Shown: piece after piece, positions 9,960 through 21,172 of the stretch
Layout: each line of letters begins with the position of its first letter
How positions within the stretch are numbered: position 1 is the first letter of the stretch
Origin: Nomia melanderi
Taxonomy: Eukaryota > Arthropoda > Insecta > Hymenoptera > Halictidae
Assembly (NCBI RefSeq): GCF_051020985.1
Contig: NC_135000.1
Coordinates: 1,550,001-1,614,000 of the forward strand
Reading direction: 5' to 3'
DNA: 64,000 nucleotides
Made by a program: the position numbers and the translations under genes
Notes under the pieces: generated by a model
The model's input: only the letters and a program-made list of their open reading frames with translations
The model's database searches: none
What the model was told of the DNA's origin: nothing

Positions 9960-10730
9960 ACGCAAGCACTCTAACCTGCACGACGCGAGAATTCCACGAA
10001 CCGAAAAAATTCACAACAGTACCAAAGAAACCGGTGAACCACCCGAGCTTCCGGTAGCGTTCCTCTTCCGTCCCCGGGGAACGGTTAGCCGCGAGGCGTT
10101 TATCGCGGGGCAATTTGCGGGACAGTTGGTAAGGAACTCCGGGGCGATTGTTCCGCGGGCATTAATTGGCTACATTATACGGCCGCGGTCCGGCGGAACG
10201 CCGCGCGCGCTGCGCCGGGGAAATCGAGCGTGACGATCGGCCGGGACGATCTGCATCGCGGCGCATAAGCCTGCAGATATGAGCGGCAGGAAAATAATTT
10301 CGCGAGATACTCCGCGCGCGCTGAGTATCGTAAAGTCGAACGGGTTACGCGGCGGGGAAAGAGAAGGGGTGGCTGCAGATCCAGCGACGATACCAGCTCG
10401 CGCGACTCCATTCCTCGCGGTCTCCGTCCCGTAATCTCCGCGAGGCGCGTTCTCCCGTTCCGAAATCTTGACGATTACGGGTGGAACGGGGTACGAGCGA
10501 AATTTATGTCGGTTAATTGGTGCCTTTAGCCGGTTAATTAGCAGCTCGCCGCGTAATCGTTCGCCGCCGGGCTGCCTCTTCCTCCGCCTGTTTGCTCTGC
10601 GCGCTCGCGCGAGCAAGACGGATTCGACGCGGCCGTTCGCCGCGGGGGGCGCAATGAAAGCAGCGCTCCGTACAATTACGAGGAAACAGAAGTACGAAAT
10701 TGAAAGTAAAAGAATATTGGACGGCGGCGT
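9960..10730. other. GC/CpG-rich island 4
   Basis: Strongly CpG-rich. A 247-codon frame on the minus strand (10913-10170) is open, but so are overlapping frames on both strands, and the product is arginine/alanine-rich without a domain. Two CGGTTAATT motifs (about 10510 and 10532) and ATTAATTGG (10159) are homeodomain-like. A regulatory role is possible but not shown. Confidence 0.45.
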
Positions 10731-10803
10731 TGCGTTGGGTAACCGGTCACCGTTCGGGTTGCTTTGGTGGAAAAGGTTTTGGAGGAATGGTCTATGGTAT
10801 GAT

Positions 10804-11020
10804 TTAACACTAGATTTATGGGTTGCGTCAATTTGAGGTATATTGAATTTTATAAACATTGTTTGGTAAATGTTTGTATCGATTTTGATTGATGCAATAA
10901 ATGTGCATCGCAATCGTGTATTTTTGAACCCCTAATTTCTAAGATCCAAGTGAAAGGATATCATCTTGCTAGGAACAACTGGATAAATTATACAATAAAT
11001 GCCCGTAAATCTAGTGTTAA
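10804..11020 (+). mobile_element. MITE family H, copy 1
   Basis: TTAACACTAGATTTATGG at the left and CCGTAAATCTAGTGTTAA at the right, 217 bp. It shares interior blocks GATTTTGATTGATGCAAT, CTAAGATC and ATACAATAAA with 24215-24440. Confidence 0.8.
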
Positions 11021-11587
11021 TGGAGATCTGTGGGTTGGGGATAGCTTGACGGCTGTAGAACAGTGTGTGGATTGGTATGTGTGAATTAGTTAGTTTGAAA
11101 CTGTGTGGTTGTTGAGGTAGTTTAATGGAGCTTTTTAATTTGTGTGAGAATATGGAGTGTGGGGTGATACTTAATGGTGAGCTTGATATTTTGGAAGAAA
11201 CTATGTTGACAAAATATTTGTCGACATAAATTGTTCTCCTTGAATAGCGTAATTTGTCCGTAGAAGCTGTTGTTAGTTAAACATATAGAAAATATTTTGG
11301 TAATCAAATTTAGGTGGGACACCGTGTATATCGTTCGTAACTCTTCGGCGGACCCACCGGAAAGCAGTAGTGACGAGTACATTAGAAAATACAAGAGCTC
11401 AGAAATCGAAATAATTGCAAGCAATTCATTTACACGCAACACGAGGCGTGAAAATCAGAAAAATTGGATCGGAATTTATCAGAAACGAACCGAAAAGATA
11501 ATTATATAATATTAATAGAAATATACTTTAAAATAAAACAATTTCAAGTGAAAATGTCCTTTACACTGTTCGACTTTTGAGTGTTCC
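11021..11587. other. AT-rich stretch, no gene recognised
   Basis: Two opposite frames (11122-11442 minus, 11270-11509 plus) overlap and neither has a recognisable domain. Confidence 0.35.
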
Positions 11588-12041
11588 ATGTGCGACTATA
11601 ACTTATTAGCTTCTTCTCAGGTCATCAAAATTACAATATCAATTATTTATTGTCAATTGATGCGAACAAAACGACGAATGTCCTCCAAATTGAGAAACAC
11701 TGAGCTACATCCTAACAACGACACCTCTATTGGCCGAGTCGGTCACGTGCACGGCTTCGGACAACGTAAGTGGTTGACTCTTCTTTTCCCTATCGCCGTA
11801 TAGCTTGATAGCAGTGGTGATCAATTGAGACGGGGAATAAGTAAATACCGTATATTTAAAAAATGCTACCAAAATTAAGAACATTTTGGGTAATAGTATA
11901 TGTGGTTCGAAAGCGACATTTTTGCTGACATGCTAGTGTTCTTAGATTTTGGTATTGATTTAATTATTGTTTTGTTTCAGACGGAACAGTTAGGTACTGT
12001 CTTCAGAAATATTGGCCCACTATCCACAAACTATAAAGTCA
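11588..12041 (+). other. Possible two-exon transcript (weak)
   Basis: A frame starting ATG at 11588 reaches a good donor (CAAC|GTAAGT, 11766/11767). A pyrimidine-rich acceptor TTGTTTTGTTTCAG ends at 11980. Joining them keeps one frame open through GTVRYCLQKYWPTIHKL to a TAA, for a product of about 78 residues. I see no domain, no signal peptide and no conservation evidence. Chance splice-like sites are common, so this may be nothing or a non-coding transcript. Confidence 0.12.
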
Positions 12042-12094
12042 AAGGGACAAGTTAACTCTTCCACTCACAATTTCAGGACTTCTCAGCTTCGACA

Positions 12095-12180
12095 CTACAC
12101 ATGAAATTTTTTCACTAGAGATATCGACATTTTTTTATTAGATGCGGACGATATTTGTGAAACTAACCTGAAGCGAGGCT
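12095..12180 (-). mobile_element. Family A fragment
   Basis: TGAAATTTTTTCACTAGAGA, then GCGGACGATATTTGTGAAAC and TAACCTGAAG match the terminal 80 bp of minus-oriented A copies (compare 12974 and 44210). No TTAA end; the rest is lost. Confidence 0.6.
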
Positions 12181-12399
12181 AAATACGGCAAAGTGAGACG
12201 TAACAAAAGAAAACGAAGTTGACCGTAATATAAAGGTTGCCCATAATTATCTTTAGAACATGTATAAGTGCAACACTTTTGATGAAATGTAAAAATATAC
12301 TTATAGACCTAATCAAGACCCAACCAAGATCTGTTATACTGTCGTCATCTTTGTTCTCTATAACATCTCGCTCCGTAGCATTTGATCTCACTTCACTTT

Positions 12400-12880
12400 G
12401 TTACTACTAATAATGGCCATGCGTTGAAGCCCAAGGAAGCTCGAACATTTTGAGTGGAAAAGTCTCCTTGCCCCTGTAAATTTTCACCTCGCTGGTAGCC
12501 GGCCAACACGTTTGTGCTCGACTTTACGTAAAGTTGGGCAGCTGAAACAGCTCGGCTGTTTGTCGTTCGGTTCGCGGGGACATTATCGGCGAATAATGTA
12601 CCCGGCCCGTTGGCCGCGTGCCGCGAGTATTGATGTCCTGGAGAACGGTTTCCGGCCACTTCCTAACGGTCGTGCTACCCTGGCCCGAGGTCTGCCACGA
12701 ATCAATGAGAAATCCACCAGTCACCGTTCGCCGCCGGCGAGCTTTTTAATTCGTCCGAATCGATCAGCGGACACCGAGGTACCCATTTACGTCGATACAA
12801 CGCGGGTAACTACCCGCTCGAGTCACTCGGCGCGCCTCTAGCGCGGGTCGTGCGGACGGATCGTCGCGAACGATGGATTT
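12400..12880. other. GC-rich island 5
   Basis: GC-rich segment. Frames 12393-12659 and 12524-12724 (minus) and 12512-12841 (plus) overlap and are equally open, so no coding call. Confidence 0.4.
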
Positions 12881-12969
12881 CAATCTTGATTTTTTTATGA
12901 AAAAAGTGGGGTAGATGAAAATCAGAGGAAGAATCATGAGCTACTTATGATTTACTTACCGGACGACTG

Positions 12970-13393
12970 TCAACCCTTTGCACTCGAAAGTTTTTCAGTA
13001 GAAATGTCGACATTTTTCGGTTAGATGTGGACGACATTTTTGAAACTAACCTAACAAAGAGCGTACGTATGTACTTAGAATTACATTGAAACTACTGAGC
13101 GATTAATATGATTAATGTGTAATCTTTATCAAAATTGTAACGATAGATTCTTTTGGTTTTAGTTATTGTGGTATTGAAGTGAAAGTACGTGTTTTTAAAA
13201 TAAGAAATAAGGAAACTGAAACCCGCCATTTTGACGCATGCGGTAGTTCTAGTGTTAGGGAATATTTTATTTTTATATCTTAAGCACGTATTGATGTATT
13301 GTAGATACATTTAGATTAAATAGCTAATTTTACAGGTTTGCTGTATCAAATCAAGTAATGACTTAGAGTCATCTTTCGAGTGGGAAGAGTTAA
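12970..13393 (-). mobile_element. MITE family A interrupted by a nested family B
   Basis: The left end CCCTTTGCACTCGAAAG with TTTTTCAGTAGAAATG and the right side TCGAGTGGGAAGAGTTAA bound an A copy of 424 bp. The excess length is a B-type element at about 13083-13257, whose ends are TTACATTGAAACTACTGAG and GGTAGTTCTAGTGTTAG. After it, A-like sequence resumes (ATTTTATTTTTATATC). Confidence 0.7.
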
Positions 13394-13824
13394 TAATAAG
13401 CTTTTGAATGACCGTCTTATATCAGAAAGCAGTTTGACCCATTCGTTGCCAGGACCAAATTATGTGATTTGATTTGTATCGCCAAATACAAAACGCTTCG
13501 TATTAGAATACATTTGAAATGCAACGAGTATATTCGTTCTAGTAGTGCTTAACATATTTATCTTACTAATATACTGATGGATGGCTGCGAAAAGGTTACT
13601 AATTTTCTTTGAATAATAGCTCTAAAGAAAAGTGATTACTTGCTCAGAATGAATGGTTAAAAAAAGATTGCAATTGGTATCACTGTTGAAATATTTATTC
13701 AGAAATCCTTAAGCATTGATTATGAATCTTCAATAAACTGTTCAATAATTGTTGCTGGGCAACTAATAAGAAGAAACTTCAAATTGAACCCCATAAACAA
13801 ACTTCTATGATATAAAACCATTAT
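13394..13824. other. AT-rich stretch with one hairpin
   Basis: GTTACTAATTTTCTTT and AAAGAAAAGTGATTAC near 13595-13640 form an imperfect hairpin. Nothing else seen. Confidence 0.35.
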
Positions 13825-14040
13825 TAAACCCGTTTGGACCCATTGTTCTGTCTTTCACTGAACATTTTGTTTACAGTTTCGATTAGTTAAGTGTCATCTT
13901 ATTGACAAATAGCAAATTAGCGTCGAAAATTAGATAAAAGCAAATGAAAACTGACTAATTAGACGGACATTCTACAGTTTGGTCATCAAATGATTTTTAA
14001 ATTTTATGGGATCGAACTTTGGTGTATAGCTACCATAAGC
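13825..14040 (+). mobile_element. Family P copy, left end present
   Basis: Starts TTAAACCCGTTTGGACCC and contains GATTAGTTAAGTGTCATC and GACAAATAGCAAATTAGCG, shared with 1765-1800 and, reversed, with 36035-36125. The right boundary is not resolved. Confidence 0.4.
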
Positions 14041-14083
14041 GAGATAAAAAATTGATACTTTATAGTTAATAATCTTCTATGCG

Positions 14084-14334
14084 TTTACCCCTTGCCTTAT
14101 AACAACGTCTCAGATTCGCGGTGAAGATTTCAAAGAGAATTTAACAAGGATAAGTATCCCTCAATCCTTTCGAATTCGAATTAAACATTAATCTTCTGTT
14201 ATCTATAATTATACTTTAAAGCAAACGTGAAACATGTTTAGGATTTTCCTCTACTTGCAATAAATTATTAATGACAAGATAGTTGTATCAATCTTACAAT
14301 TCGTTGAGGAATAAATCATACGACAAGGTGTTAA
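14084..14334 (+). mobile_element. MITE family C, full length
   Basis: CCCCTTGCCTTATAACAACG at the left; ACGACAAGGTGTTAA at the right; 251 bp. It shares GGTGAAGATTT, TCTGTTATC, ACTTTAAAGCAAACGTG, AATAAATTATTAATGACA and GAATAAATCATA with other C copies. Confidence 0.85.
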
Positions 14335-14977
14335 TCAATGCCCCATGATACATTAGCAATGAGGATTTTAGGAAAGATTTCAAGTATTTCAAATAATGTT
14401 ATTTCAAAAATGATTAAGTACATGAAAATAACAATGAAATAAAATGAAACATATTTAAACAAATATTTTAATTATTGTCATTTTAATGCCTAGGTCTGGA
14501 CTCGAGTAGGTTCGTTCCTTTGCTACAAGATGGCAGCAGTTGGGACTCAGCAGGGTAACCTTATCTACTGAGCAGAAGCACAACCGTCTTGGATAATTTC
14601 CTTGAAATTATATCTTTTACTCTGTTAATTATTAATTTCTACTTCTGCGTTGTTATGGCACGAGTTGTAAATTAATGTTTCTTATTTGCAGTTCTTCTTC
14701 TGATTGTATAGTATATTAAATTCATCCGTATATTGTTATTATCGTTACCTCTTCCTTAGACAGTAATCACATTGGAGAAACTGTTGAAACTTCCAAAAAC
14801 TCTTTCCAAAAGAACCTGAATTCTACATCAAAATCTTCAATACTAGAATCAATATCAATCTCTCGTTATTTGAACAATCAATCATTCAATTACATTTGGT
14901 TATGATTTAATTTGAGATATCATAGCTCAAAGTCGCCATTATGACGATATTCAAAGAGTAAAACTTCATTTTACGCG
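14335..14977. other. AT-rich stretch, no feature seen
   Basis: A CAAGATGGC string (14526-14534) resembles the Pho/YY1 site; a single occurrence carries little weight. No repeats found. Confidence 0.35.
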
Positions 14978-15061
14978 CTTTCCGTTTCGTTTGTTGCGTA
15001 CGTTAAATTATACACTATTTTAGACGCTTTTGGTTTCATTTGTTGAGTACATTAAATTATG
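14978..15061 (+). repeat. Local tandem duplication
   Basis: CGCTTTCCGTTTCGTTTGTTG...ACGTTAAATTATACAC and CGCTTTTGGTTTCATTTGTTG...ACATTAAATTATGTGT are adjacent copies of about 45-50 bp. Confidence 0.6.
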
Positions 15062-17214
15062 TGTACTTACAAAATCACGCGTGAAAATGAAGGAACAGAT
15101 AAAGATTACGTTGCTTGATGCTGCGATATCTCGGTCTGTGTCAGAGATAAATGAACAGGTATACAAGGGACTGGAGTAAAAAGAATATGGTCCGCTTGAT
15201 CGGAGAGCGAGCTTCAAAAGTGAAATTCGAGTAGAATTCATTCAAGTGTAAGTAATTAGAACATAGAGTTCAGACATCTCGATCGAAAGATCGTAAAATC
15301 ACAGACCGATGTGATTGAAAACCTTCCATTCGAAAATAAGTGCGGGGCATAAAACGATTGATCGATTAGTCGCTTCACTGGATCCAAGGAGTCACTAGTT
15401 CGCAGATCATTAACAGATGTAGAGAGTAAATGAAAGGTTATAAATAGAACTTTTTCGGATAATGGTGATATCTGCTGAAGATGATATTACTTTCAGTCTC
15501 CTTCGAACACTGTGGATGTTATTTATGCAAGAAGAAAATTGTTTTTTATTATATAATTTATTATTGTATTTTTAACAAATTGTTATCGAATTTTATGATT
15601 TCAACGGGAAATGACACGATACAAAAATGTTTACGATTTTAAATTTGACGAAGACTTATGTTCAAATTCTCGCTGCCATAGACGATCGTCGACAGTTTTC
15701 AGTACTAGAAGTATTAAGAAGTACTTCTTACTCTTACAAAACTGATAAAAAACTAAAACTAGTTAATTGTAATTTAGTGTACTATTAGTACTAAATTAGT
15801 TAAATTAGTTGTAATTATTACACTGCTAGTATTAAACTATGAACAAAAAGTCGTTAAAAATAACCGGTCAATAATAATAATAAAATTATGTTCACACAGG
15901 TTCACCCAAACAATTTAATTGATTAATCATTGCAATTTAAAAAGCCTTGCATTTTTTTCGAACATTTCTCGAAATACAGAACTAAAAAGAAATTCCTTTT
16001 CTCGAATGAAAAAAATGTACACTTTTAAAAGAGAAGACCACGCCTTACTGAAAAAACGAAAGAAACGAGAGAGAAATGAAAAATGCATCGTTTTTACGTA
16101 CTGGTAACGTTTTAATCAAGTTCTTCATCTTTCAGTTGAAAGTATTTAGTCTCATGGAACATAAGTATAGAGTTATATTTAGAAAACATAGAAAGTAAAT
16201 TACTTCTAATAATAATAAGCACGAAGTTCGCCTGTTATTTGATACCAAGACACGATGTGGGTATCACAGAAACTGATCGTAAACCACTAACTTGCACGTT
16301 CGATCAAAAACCTGATAAGACTCTGACAAGACAATCATGCCAATTCGATTTTATTAATCGATTCATCACCTCTATAGTCTAATAAAGTTAATAAAGTTTG
16401 TAATGATCCAATGATAACCGAAATGAAGTAGTTGATGCATTGTCACGACTGGATTTGATAAGCGTATCGGTCATAATCAGCACGCGAGAATTAGCAAATC
16501 ATCTAGTTCAAAGGAAAGGGAAAGAGGCTTTAATTGTAAAAGAAAGGTAAATCACTCAAAAGAATTTCGAATTGATTATTTGTCCCACAAGTTGTGGGAA
16601 GAAACGTGATCTCCAAATTCTTTTTACTCTAACCCTTAATATTTTTGCAACGAAACATTTGAAAATTTTAAATTTCATTTTCAAATAGTATATATGCTAT
16701 ATAATCATGATTAATAATGTGAATGAATAATAAATAAAAAAATAATAATTGATATATAATGCATAATAATAATATAATGACTATTAATATTAATAGAAAG
16801 TAATAATTACTAATATTACTTTCATTATTATGGTTTCTCGTAATAAAAATAAACAACAAATTTCACAATTTGAAATTAACTATATAATACCTGCTATGCA
16901 AATTTCAAAGGGCTAATTTGCGTGATACCTTTCAGTAATGTAATTAAAGTCGTTAAACTTTTTGTTCGAATCATCAATATTCTAAAATTAAGGGATACAA
17001 TAAGACGAAATAGAAGATTTTAATTTCAAACGACCGATTTCAACGTTATTATTATTTCAGTGACTCCAGCAATTCCAGTGAAGAATATGCATCATGTGTA
17101 TATTATACGGGCATGATAACTTAATTGAATTTATTTTTATATAAATAACTTATATATTTAATAACTATTTTTATGTAAGTAATCCTATTTCATAGGAAAC
17201 TTGTTTCTACATGT
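15062..17214. other. AT-rich stretch of 2.1 kb, no gene
   Basis: No recognisable domain in any frame. 16630-16917 begins CTAACCCTTAATATT and ends CAAAGGGCTAA, which may be worn ends of another MITE. The interior (16680-16830) is almost pure AT. Confidence 0.35.
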
Positions 17215-17535
17215 GAGTCGCTTAGAATAATGGTGGTTTAATTATTATTTCTGAGTTCTCGAAAAAAAAGCTTCTGTGAAGTAATTGAATATTAACTTTA
17301 TTACCACTGATGTAAATAATTAATAGTAAGCAATAACGTCAACAATTAATACTAATTCATAATATTAATTAGTAATTAACAACATTACAATTAATAACGT
17401 TAATAATTAATAACATTTAATATGATTAATAACCTTGCAATATTAGTATTTAATTACTCCAAGAACACTTCAGCGAAGCTTTTTTTCTTGAGAATTCAAA
17501 ACCAATAGATACACCATTATTATTCGAATCCACTC
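17215..17535. repeat. Foldback element 2
   Basis: The left arm (about 17215-17300) and the right arm (about 17440-17535) are reverse complements. TTCTGAGTTCTCGAAAAAAA pairs with TTTTTTTCTTGAGAATTC, CTTCTGTGAAGTAATTGAA with TTAATTACTCC...CTTCAGCGAAG, and TAATGGTGGTTT with AATAGATACACCATTA. The interior is AT-rich with repeated AATTAATA. One arm recurs at 59940-60045. The element directly adjoins the Gypsy relic. Confidence 0.6.
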
Positions 17536-17556
17536 ATTTGAAATATTTTATTCAAA

Positions 17557-17895
17557 GTGGACAGAGCAAGATGCGAATCGCCGGCGATTGTTGCTTCGGA
17601 TCGCGGAAACCGATTTACAGAAGGAATTCCTCAGCGTCCCATCAATCTGATCGGTTGTAAAAGAGTTCGAGCTACAGCGTATCACCTGTCGTTAAATGGT
17701 TTAATAGAGCGTTGGTACCGCTCTCTTACAGCAGCAATTATGTGCAATGAAACGGAAGATAGGGTCTCAATTTGATCAACTGTTGGTGCAGCTTTAATTA
17801 GGATGCTGGCGCAGCAGCCGCGGAATTGCTATTTAAAACGCATTCGTGAAGCATTCGAGAGAATTTTTCTCCACGAACGTGGATGACCAAGACCG
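17557..17895 (+). pseudogene. Ty3/Gypsy retrotransposon integrase relic
   Basis: The open frame 17557-17775 contains SDRGNRF, then GCKRVRATAYH, then NGLIERWYRSL. These are the second and third catalytic blocks of retroviral-type integrases; 35 residues separate the aspartate of SDRG (17599-17601) from the glutamate of LIE (17707-17709), the D-D35E spacing. After a stop at 17773, integrase-like words continue in another frame with stops (LLVQL, LGCWRSS, HSREFF) to about 17895, so the relic is frameshifted. The first aspartate, zinc-binding HHCC domain, reverse transcriptase and LTRs were not found. It is a short, dead fragment of Pol. Confidence 0.85.
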
Positions 17896-17950
17896 ACATT
17901 CACTCTAAACAAGTTCAATGAACGCATTCGACACGTTTCGACCGAAAAAT

Positions 17951-18182
17951 GTAGCCCCTTGCCTTATAATATCGTGTCAGAATCGTGACGACAATTTCAA
18001 ACAGAATTTCACGATCAATTCTTCTGAATTTAAATTAAACATTTTTGTCATCAATTAATATACTTTACAGCGGAAATAGACATAAAATATCTCTACAATT
18101 ATTCTCGTTCCTTCTATAAATTACTAATGACAGTAATTGTATTGATTACAATAGAGAAATAAATTACAGGGCAAAAAGTTAA
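17951..18182 (+). mobile_element. MITE family C
   Basis: GTAGCCCCTTGCCTTATAAT at the left; AAATTACAGGGCAAAAAGTT plus AA at the right; 232 bp with interior words shared with other C copies (TCGTGTCAGA, ATTACTAATGACAG). The left TTAA has mutated to GTAG. Confidence 0.75.
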
Positions 18183-18904
18183 TGCAATTACTGGCCAAAC
18201 AGTTAAATTTTCTAAATTAAGTTTTCTATATTTTCCGCGATTTCCGTAAAACGGAAAGGTTTCAATGAAATTTAACCCGTTGCATTTATATTCAGCGTTT
18301 GGACCGATACAGCAAAATGATGAAACTGTATAAACTGTATAAATTTGTATAAGGTAATAACATATGGAGCATAGAAATAAAATAGTTCTGGTCCTTAATT
18401 TATGCATAACTTTTCTTTAGGATAGTTGTTAATAATATTATCAATGTTCTATAAAAAAAATTATGAATATTTGCTATAATAAATATTGTTGCGTGCAATA
18501 CGTTAATTGAAAACTTTATCAAATATTATTATTTGTAACCAAAAACCCTTCAGTTGAAGAAAGTAATTGTTACTCTCCTTCTATTTGCTTACAAAACTGA
18601 TAGTCCCCGTTCTTTACTAATCATTAGACTTTAAGCGAATTGTCATTCGAACTCAACATTTCAGGAACACAATTAGAGAAATATAATCACAGTAGAAAAT
18701 GGTATCCCTAACAAATATCTTAGATAACACATTATTTATATATTTCATATATTTTATCGTATGCTGTGTGAATCTTATACAGTTTCGTACATTCAATGCG
18801 ATTATTGGGCAACACCTTTTGCATATAACATTCAATATGAGTTTCTAAGTGATTAGTATGCGATCAAACTGTTACAAACAGGAAACGAAACAGTAAAGTT
18901 ACAA
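18183..18904. other. AT-rich stretch, no feature seen
   Basis: No repeats, inverted ends or recognisable domains. Confidence 0.4.
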
Positions 18905-18983
18905 TTAACCCTTTGCACTCGAGAATTTTTTGCTAGAAATATTCGTCGTTTTCTAATGAGGGATACACGACGTTTCTTAGAAT
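18905..18983 (-). mobile_element. Family A, one end only
   Basis: TTAACCCTTTGCACTCGAG, then TTTTTTGCTAGAAATATTC and AATGAGGGATACACGACG. It stops where repeat E begins, so E inserted into it or replaced the rest. Confidence 0.7.
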
Positions 18984-19112
18984 TGACCAGGGGTTGAAAA
19001 CAGTTGTCGGTTTCGGTCCTTCGAACAGTTATGAAGAACAAGAATAAAGTCATAATTGTTAATCGGTATATCAGTTCTATAACTGTTATTTTTAGAAATT
19101 CAGAACCGAAAT
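18984..19112 (+). repeat. Dispersed repeat E, copy 1
   Basis: Matches the reverse complement of 35771-35884 over its whole length: GGGGTTGAAAACAGTT, GGTTTCGGT, AATAAAGTCATAATTGTTA, GGTATATC. No inverted ends recognised; element class unknown. Confidence 0.7.
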
Positions 19113-19192
19113 GCAATAATTTATTTAATTATATAGTATACACGTCTATTAAATAAATACTAACTCTGACGATTGACATGTGCGACCTCCAG

Positions 19193-19427
19193 TTAACCCT
19201 TTGCACTCGAGAGGTGACTAAGTATGTACTGAGTAAAGCTATAAAATTTGATATTTAATATTGTACCTTGTATAATTCATAAACTTAAAAAATATTGAAA
19301 TAAAATAGCTTTGTTCCTCAATGCTTGTGTAATTTCTCTTCGAGTTGGTTTCACAAAATATCGTCTTTATCTCATCAGAAAATGTTAAAATATTTCTAGT
19401 GAAAAACTTTTGAGTGCAAAGGGTTAA
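19193..19427 (+). mobile_element. MITE family A, full length
   Basis: TTAACCCTTTGCACTCGAG at the left; TTTTGAGTGCAAAGGGTTAA at the right; 235 bp. A clean reference copy: its inner right part reads ATTTCTAGTGAAAAAC, its inner left part GAGGTGACTAAG. Confidence 0.92.
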
Positions 19428-19435
19428 TACTTACT

Positions 19436-19541
19436 GTTACGAATGGAGAGATCCACTTTTCCCTTAGTAATGCCTTTTATTTTCTTTAATTTTCCTTTTA
19501 TTATTTAGTAAGTCTCAAACTGGAGTTGCTTGCAATTCATC
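19436..19541 (+). repeat. Dispersed repeat X, copy 2
   Basis: See 7391-7512. It begins TGTTACGAATGGAGAGATC directly after the A copy. Confidence 0.5.
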
Positions 19542-19727
19542 AAACACCTTCCTTGCTTTCATAAAACAAAGTCTTTATAAAAATCAGTTCAATGAGTTCG
19601 ATTAAAATTGATGAAAAGGTTTATAGGTTATAGGTCTTTATAGGTGGTCTACGGTAGCCTAAGAGTTATCCAAAGTAGTTCGTACAATACAAAAGTACCC
19701 GATTTCTTCGAGAACTACATATTATCG

Positions 19728-19922
19728 TGTTAACATAAAATGAAATTAATTCTATAAATATTGTTATTATAAATTATAAATTACGACATTATATTGAGGA
19801 ACTCAATGACTCGTTTCAGTTATATTTTTCTAATATTTTCTTTAGAAGACTTATTGCTATGAAGAAAATATTATAATTGAGGAGACTATCGCCAAAATAA
19901 GCGCTGGTAGCGAACGTGTTAA
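19728..19922 (-). mobile_element. MITE family D
   Basis: Ends GCGCTGGTAGCGAACGTGTT plus AA. Its interior (ATTATATTGAGGAACTCAAT, TTTAGAAGACTTATTG, CCAAAATAAGCG) is the reverse complement of the full copy at 39408-39656. The far end is less clear and is placed at the TTAA at 19728. Confidence 0.65.
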
Positions 19923-20165
19923 TCTCTTACCCTACGATTTCTTTCAGAATTGTGACGAACCTAACTCTTTGTTATTAATAATTGATTGAAAATCAGAGAA
20001 AATTCTAGTTTCATTCTCTGTCAACGTGTGCTCGAAGGTATAATGATTGGTAACAGAATAATATGTAATTTGCATTCAAACAGATTGAATAATATTCATA
20101 TCCATTAAACTCTACTTAAAATCTTCACCACGAATCTGACTCGATTCTGCAGGGCAAGGGGTTAA
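19919..20165 (-). mobile_element. MITE family C, full length, inverted
   Basis: Reads TTAACCCCTTGCCCTGCAG from the right and ends TTAATCTCTTACCCTACG at the left; 247 bp. It shares its left TTAA with family D and its right TTAA with a B end (GGTAGTTCTAGTGTCAA, 20173-20189), consistent with insertion into an internal TTAA close to the end of a B copy. Confidence 0.8.
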
Positions 20166-20189
20166 ACACGCGGTAGTTCTAGTGTCAAA
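20166..20189 (+). mobile_element. Family B right-end remnant
   Basis: ACACGCGGTAGTTCTAGTGT then CAA. Only the last 24 bp of B remain on this side of the C insertion. Confidence 0.6.
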
Positions 20190-20239
20190 CACCCTCTCCT
20201 TTCCCATAAACCCTGAAACATCCGCTAATCAAATTCATC

Positions 20240-21100
20240 ATTTACTCGCAATCGCCACACCTCGGCCGCAACATAACCTCCGCGCTGCTCGTTAACGAAA
20301 CCCGAAGATTAAACGCGTCTCCAGCAACGATTCCGCATTTTTTCAATTAAAAGGGACAGTAAAAAGGGACAAAAGGAGGCGGAAACCCTTCATTTCTTTA
20401 GTAATAATCCCGCGGAGTCGAAAGCGTACACGTCCGCGAAACGGTGGGACGAGCAAAAAGGCGCGGGCCGCTCGATAGTTGCAGGCCGGCAACTGGGCTG
20501 TTTCTTTTCTCCTCTCTCTCCCTCCCAGCCCCTCTCTCGTTCTCTCTCGCTCCATCGTTCTCTGCCATGATCGTTTCGCGCGGGCAACTTTTTCGACGGA
20601 TCCTGGACGCGTCGTTATCCGTTCGCCGGGGTGTATAACTCGAGGCAGATTCTAGTTGAGGCGCAGATTTATTAGCGATAGAGCAGCTCGATAGGCAGTC
20701 GTGCATCACCACGCCCAGCCGGAGGAGGCACACGCAGCGCGCACCGAGGCCACAGCGTTGCAACGATGCAACGATGCAACGGCGAGAAACGCAACGTAAC
20801 CCACGGTCCGGTCTGGCCCGTCCCGTCCCGTCCCGGCTCGGCCCGGGTTTAATGCTATGCCTCCTCGCTCGATCGAGCAACGCGCGCCGCAGCCTTTTCG
20901 ATTTCTCGCCCTTGGGCCCAGGATGCGGCGGCCGGCCCTCGCAAGCTCCTGCAATTTCCCGTCGACCAGCCTCCTCTCTCCTGGTCGTCCGCTTTCTGGA
21001 TTGGGCATGGTTCAGCATACCCTACCGCAGCCGGGTCGCGCGTGACCCGTGGAGGAATGTGACTGAATATGGAATTATTGGAGGAAGTGATTTGTAACGC
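20240..21100. other. GC/CpG-rich island 6
   Basis: Contains a pyrimidine-rich tract (20503-20560), GTCCC pentamer repeats (20819-20835) and a triplicated CAACGATG (20758-20780). Minus frames 21018-20398 and 21008-20706 and plus frame 20774-21097 overlap and are arginine-rich; none is a recognisable protein. Confidence 0.45.
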
Positions 21101-21172
21101 TAACCGTACCGGGAATCGGTCAATAGACCGGATTTAAAATTCTGCGCTTTCTTTCGTTTATTTAATTTTGCA

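Noticed and set aside
10170..10913. 247-codon minus-strand open frame in a GC-rich island
   Set aside because: Overlapping frames on both strands are open as well, the product is Arg/Ala-rich with no domain, and high GC makes long chance frames likely.
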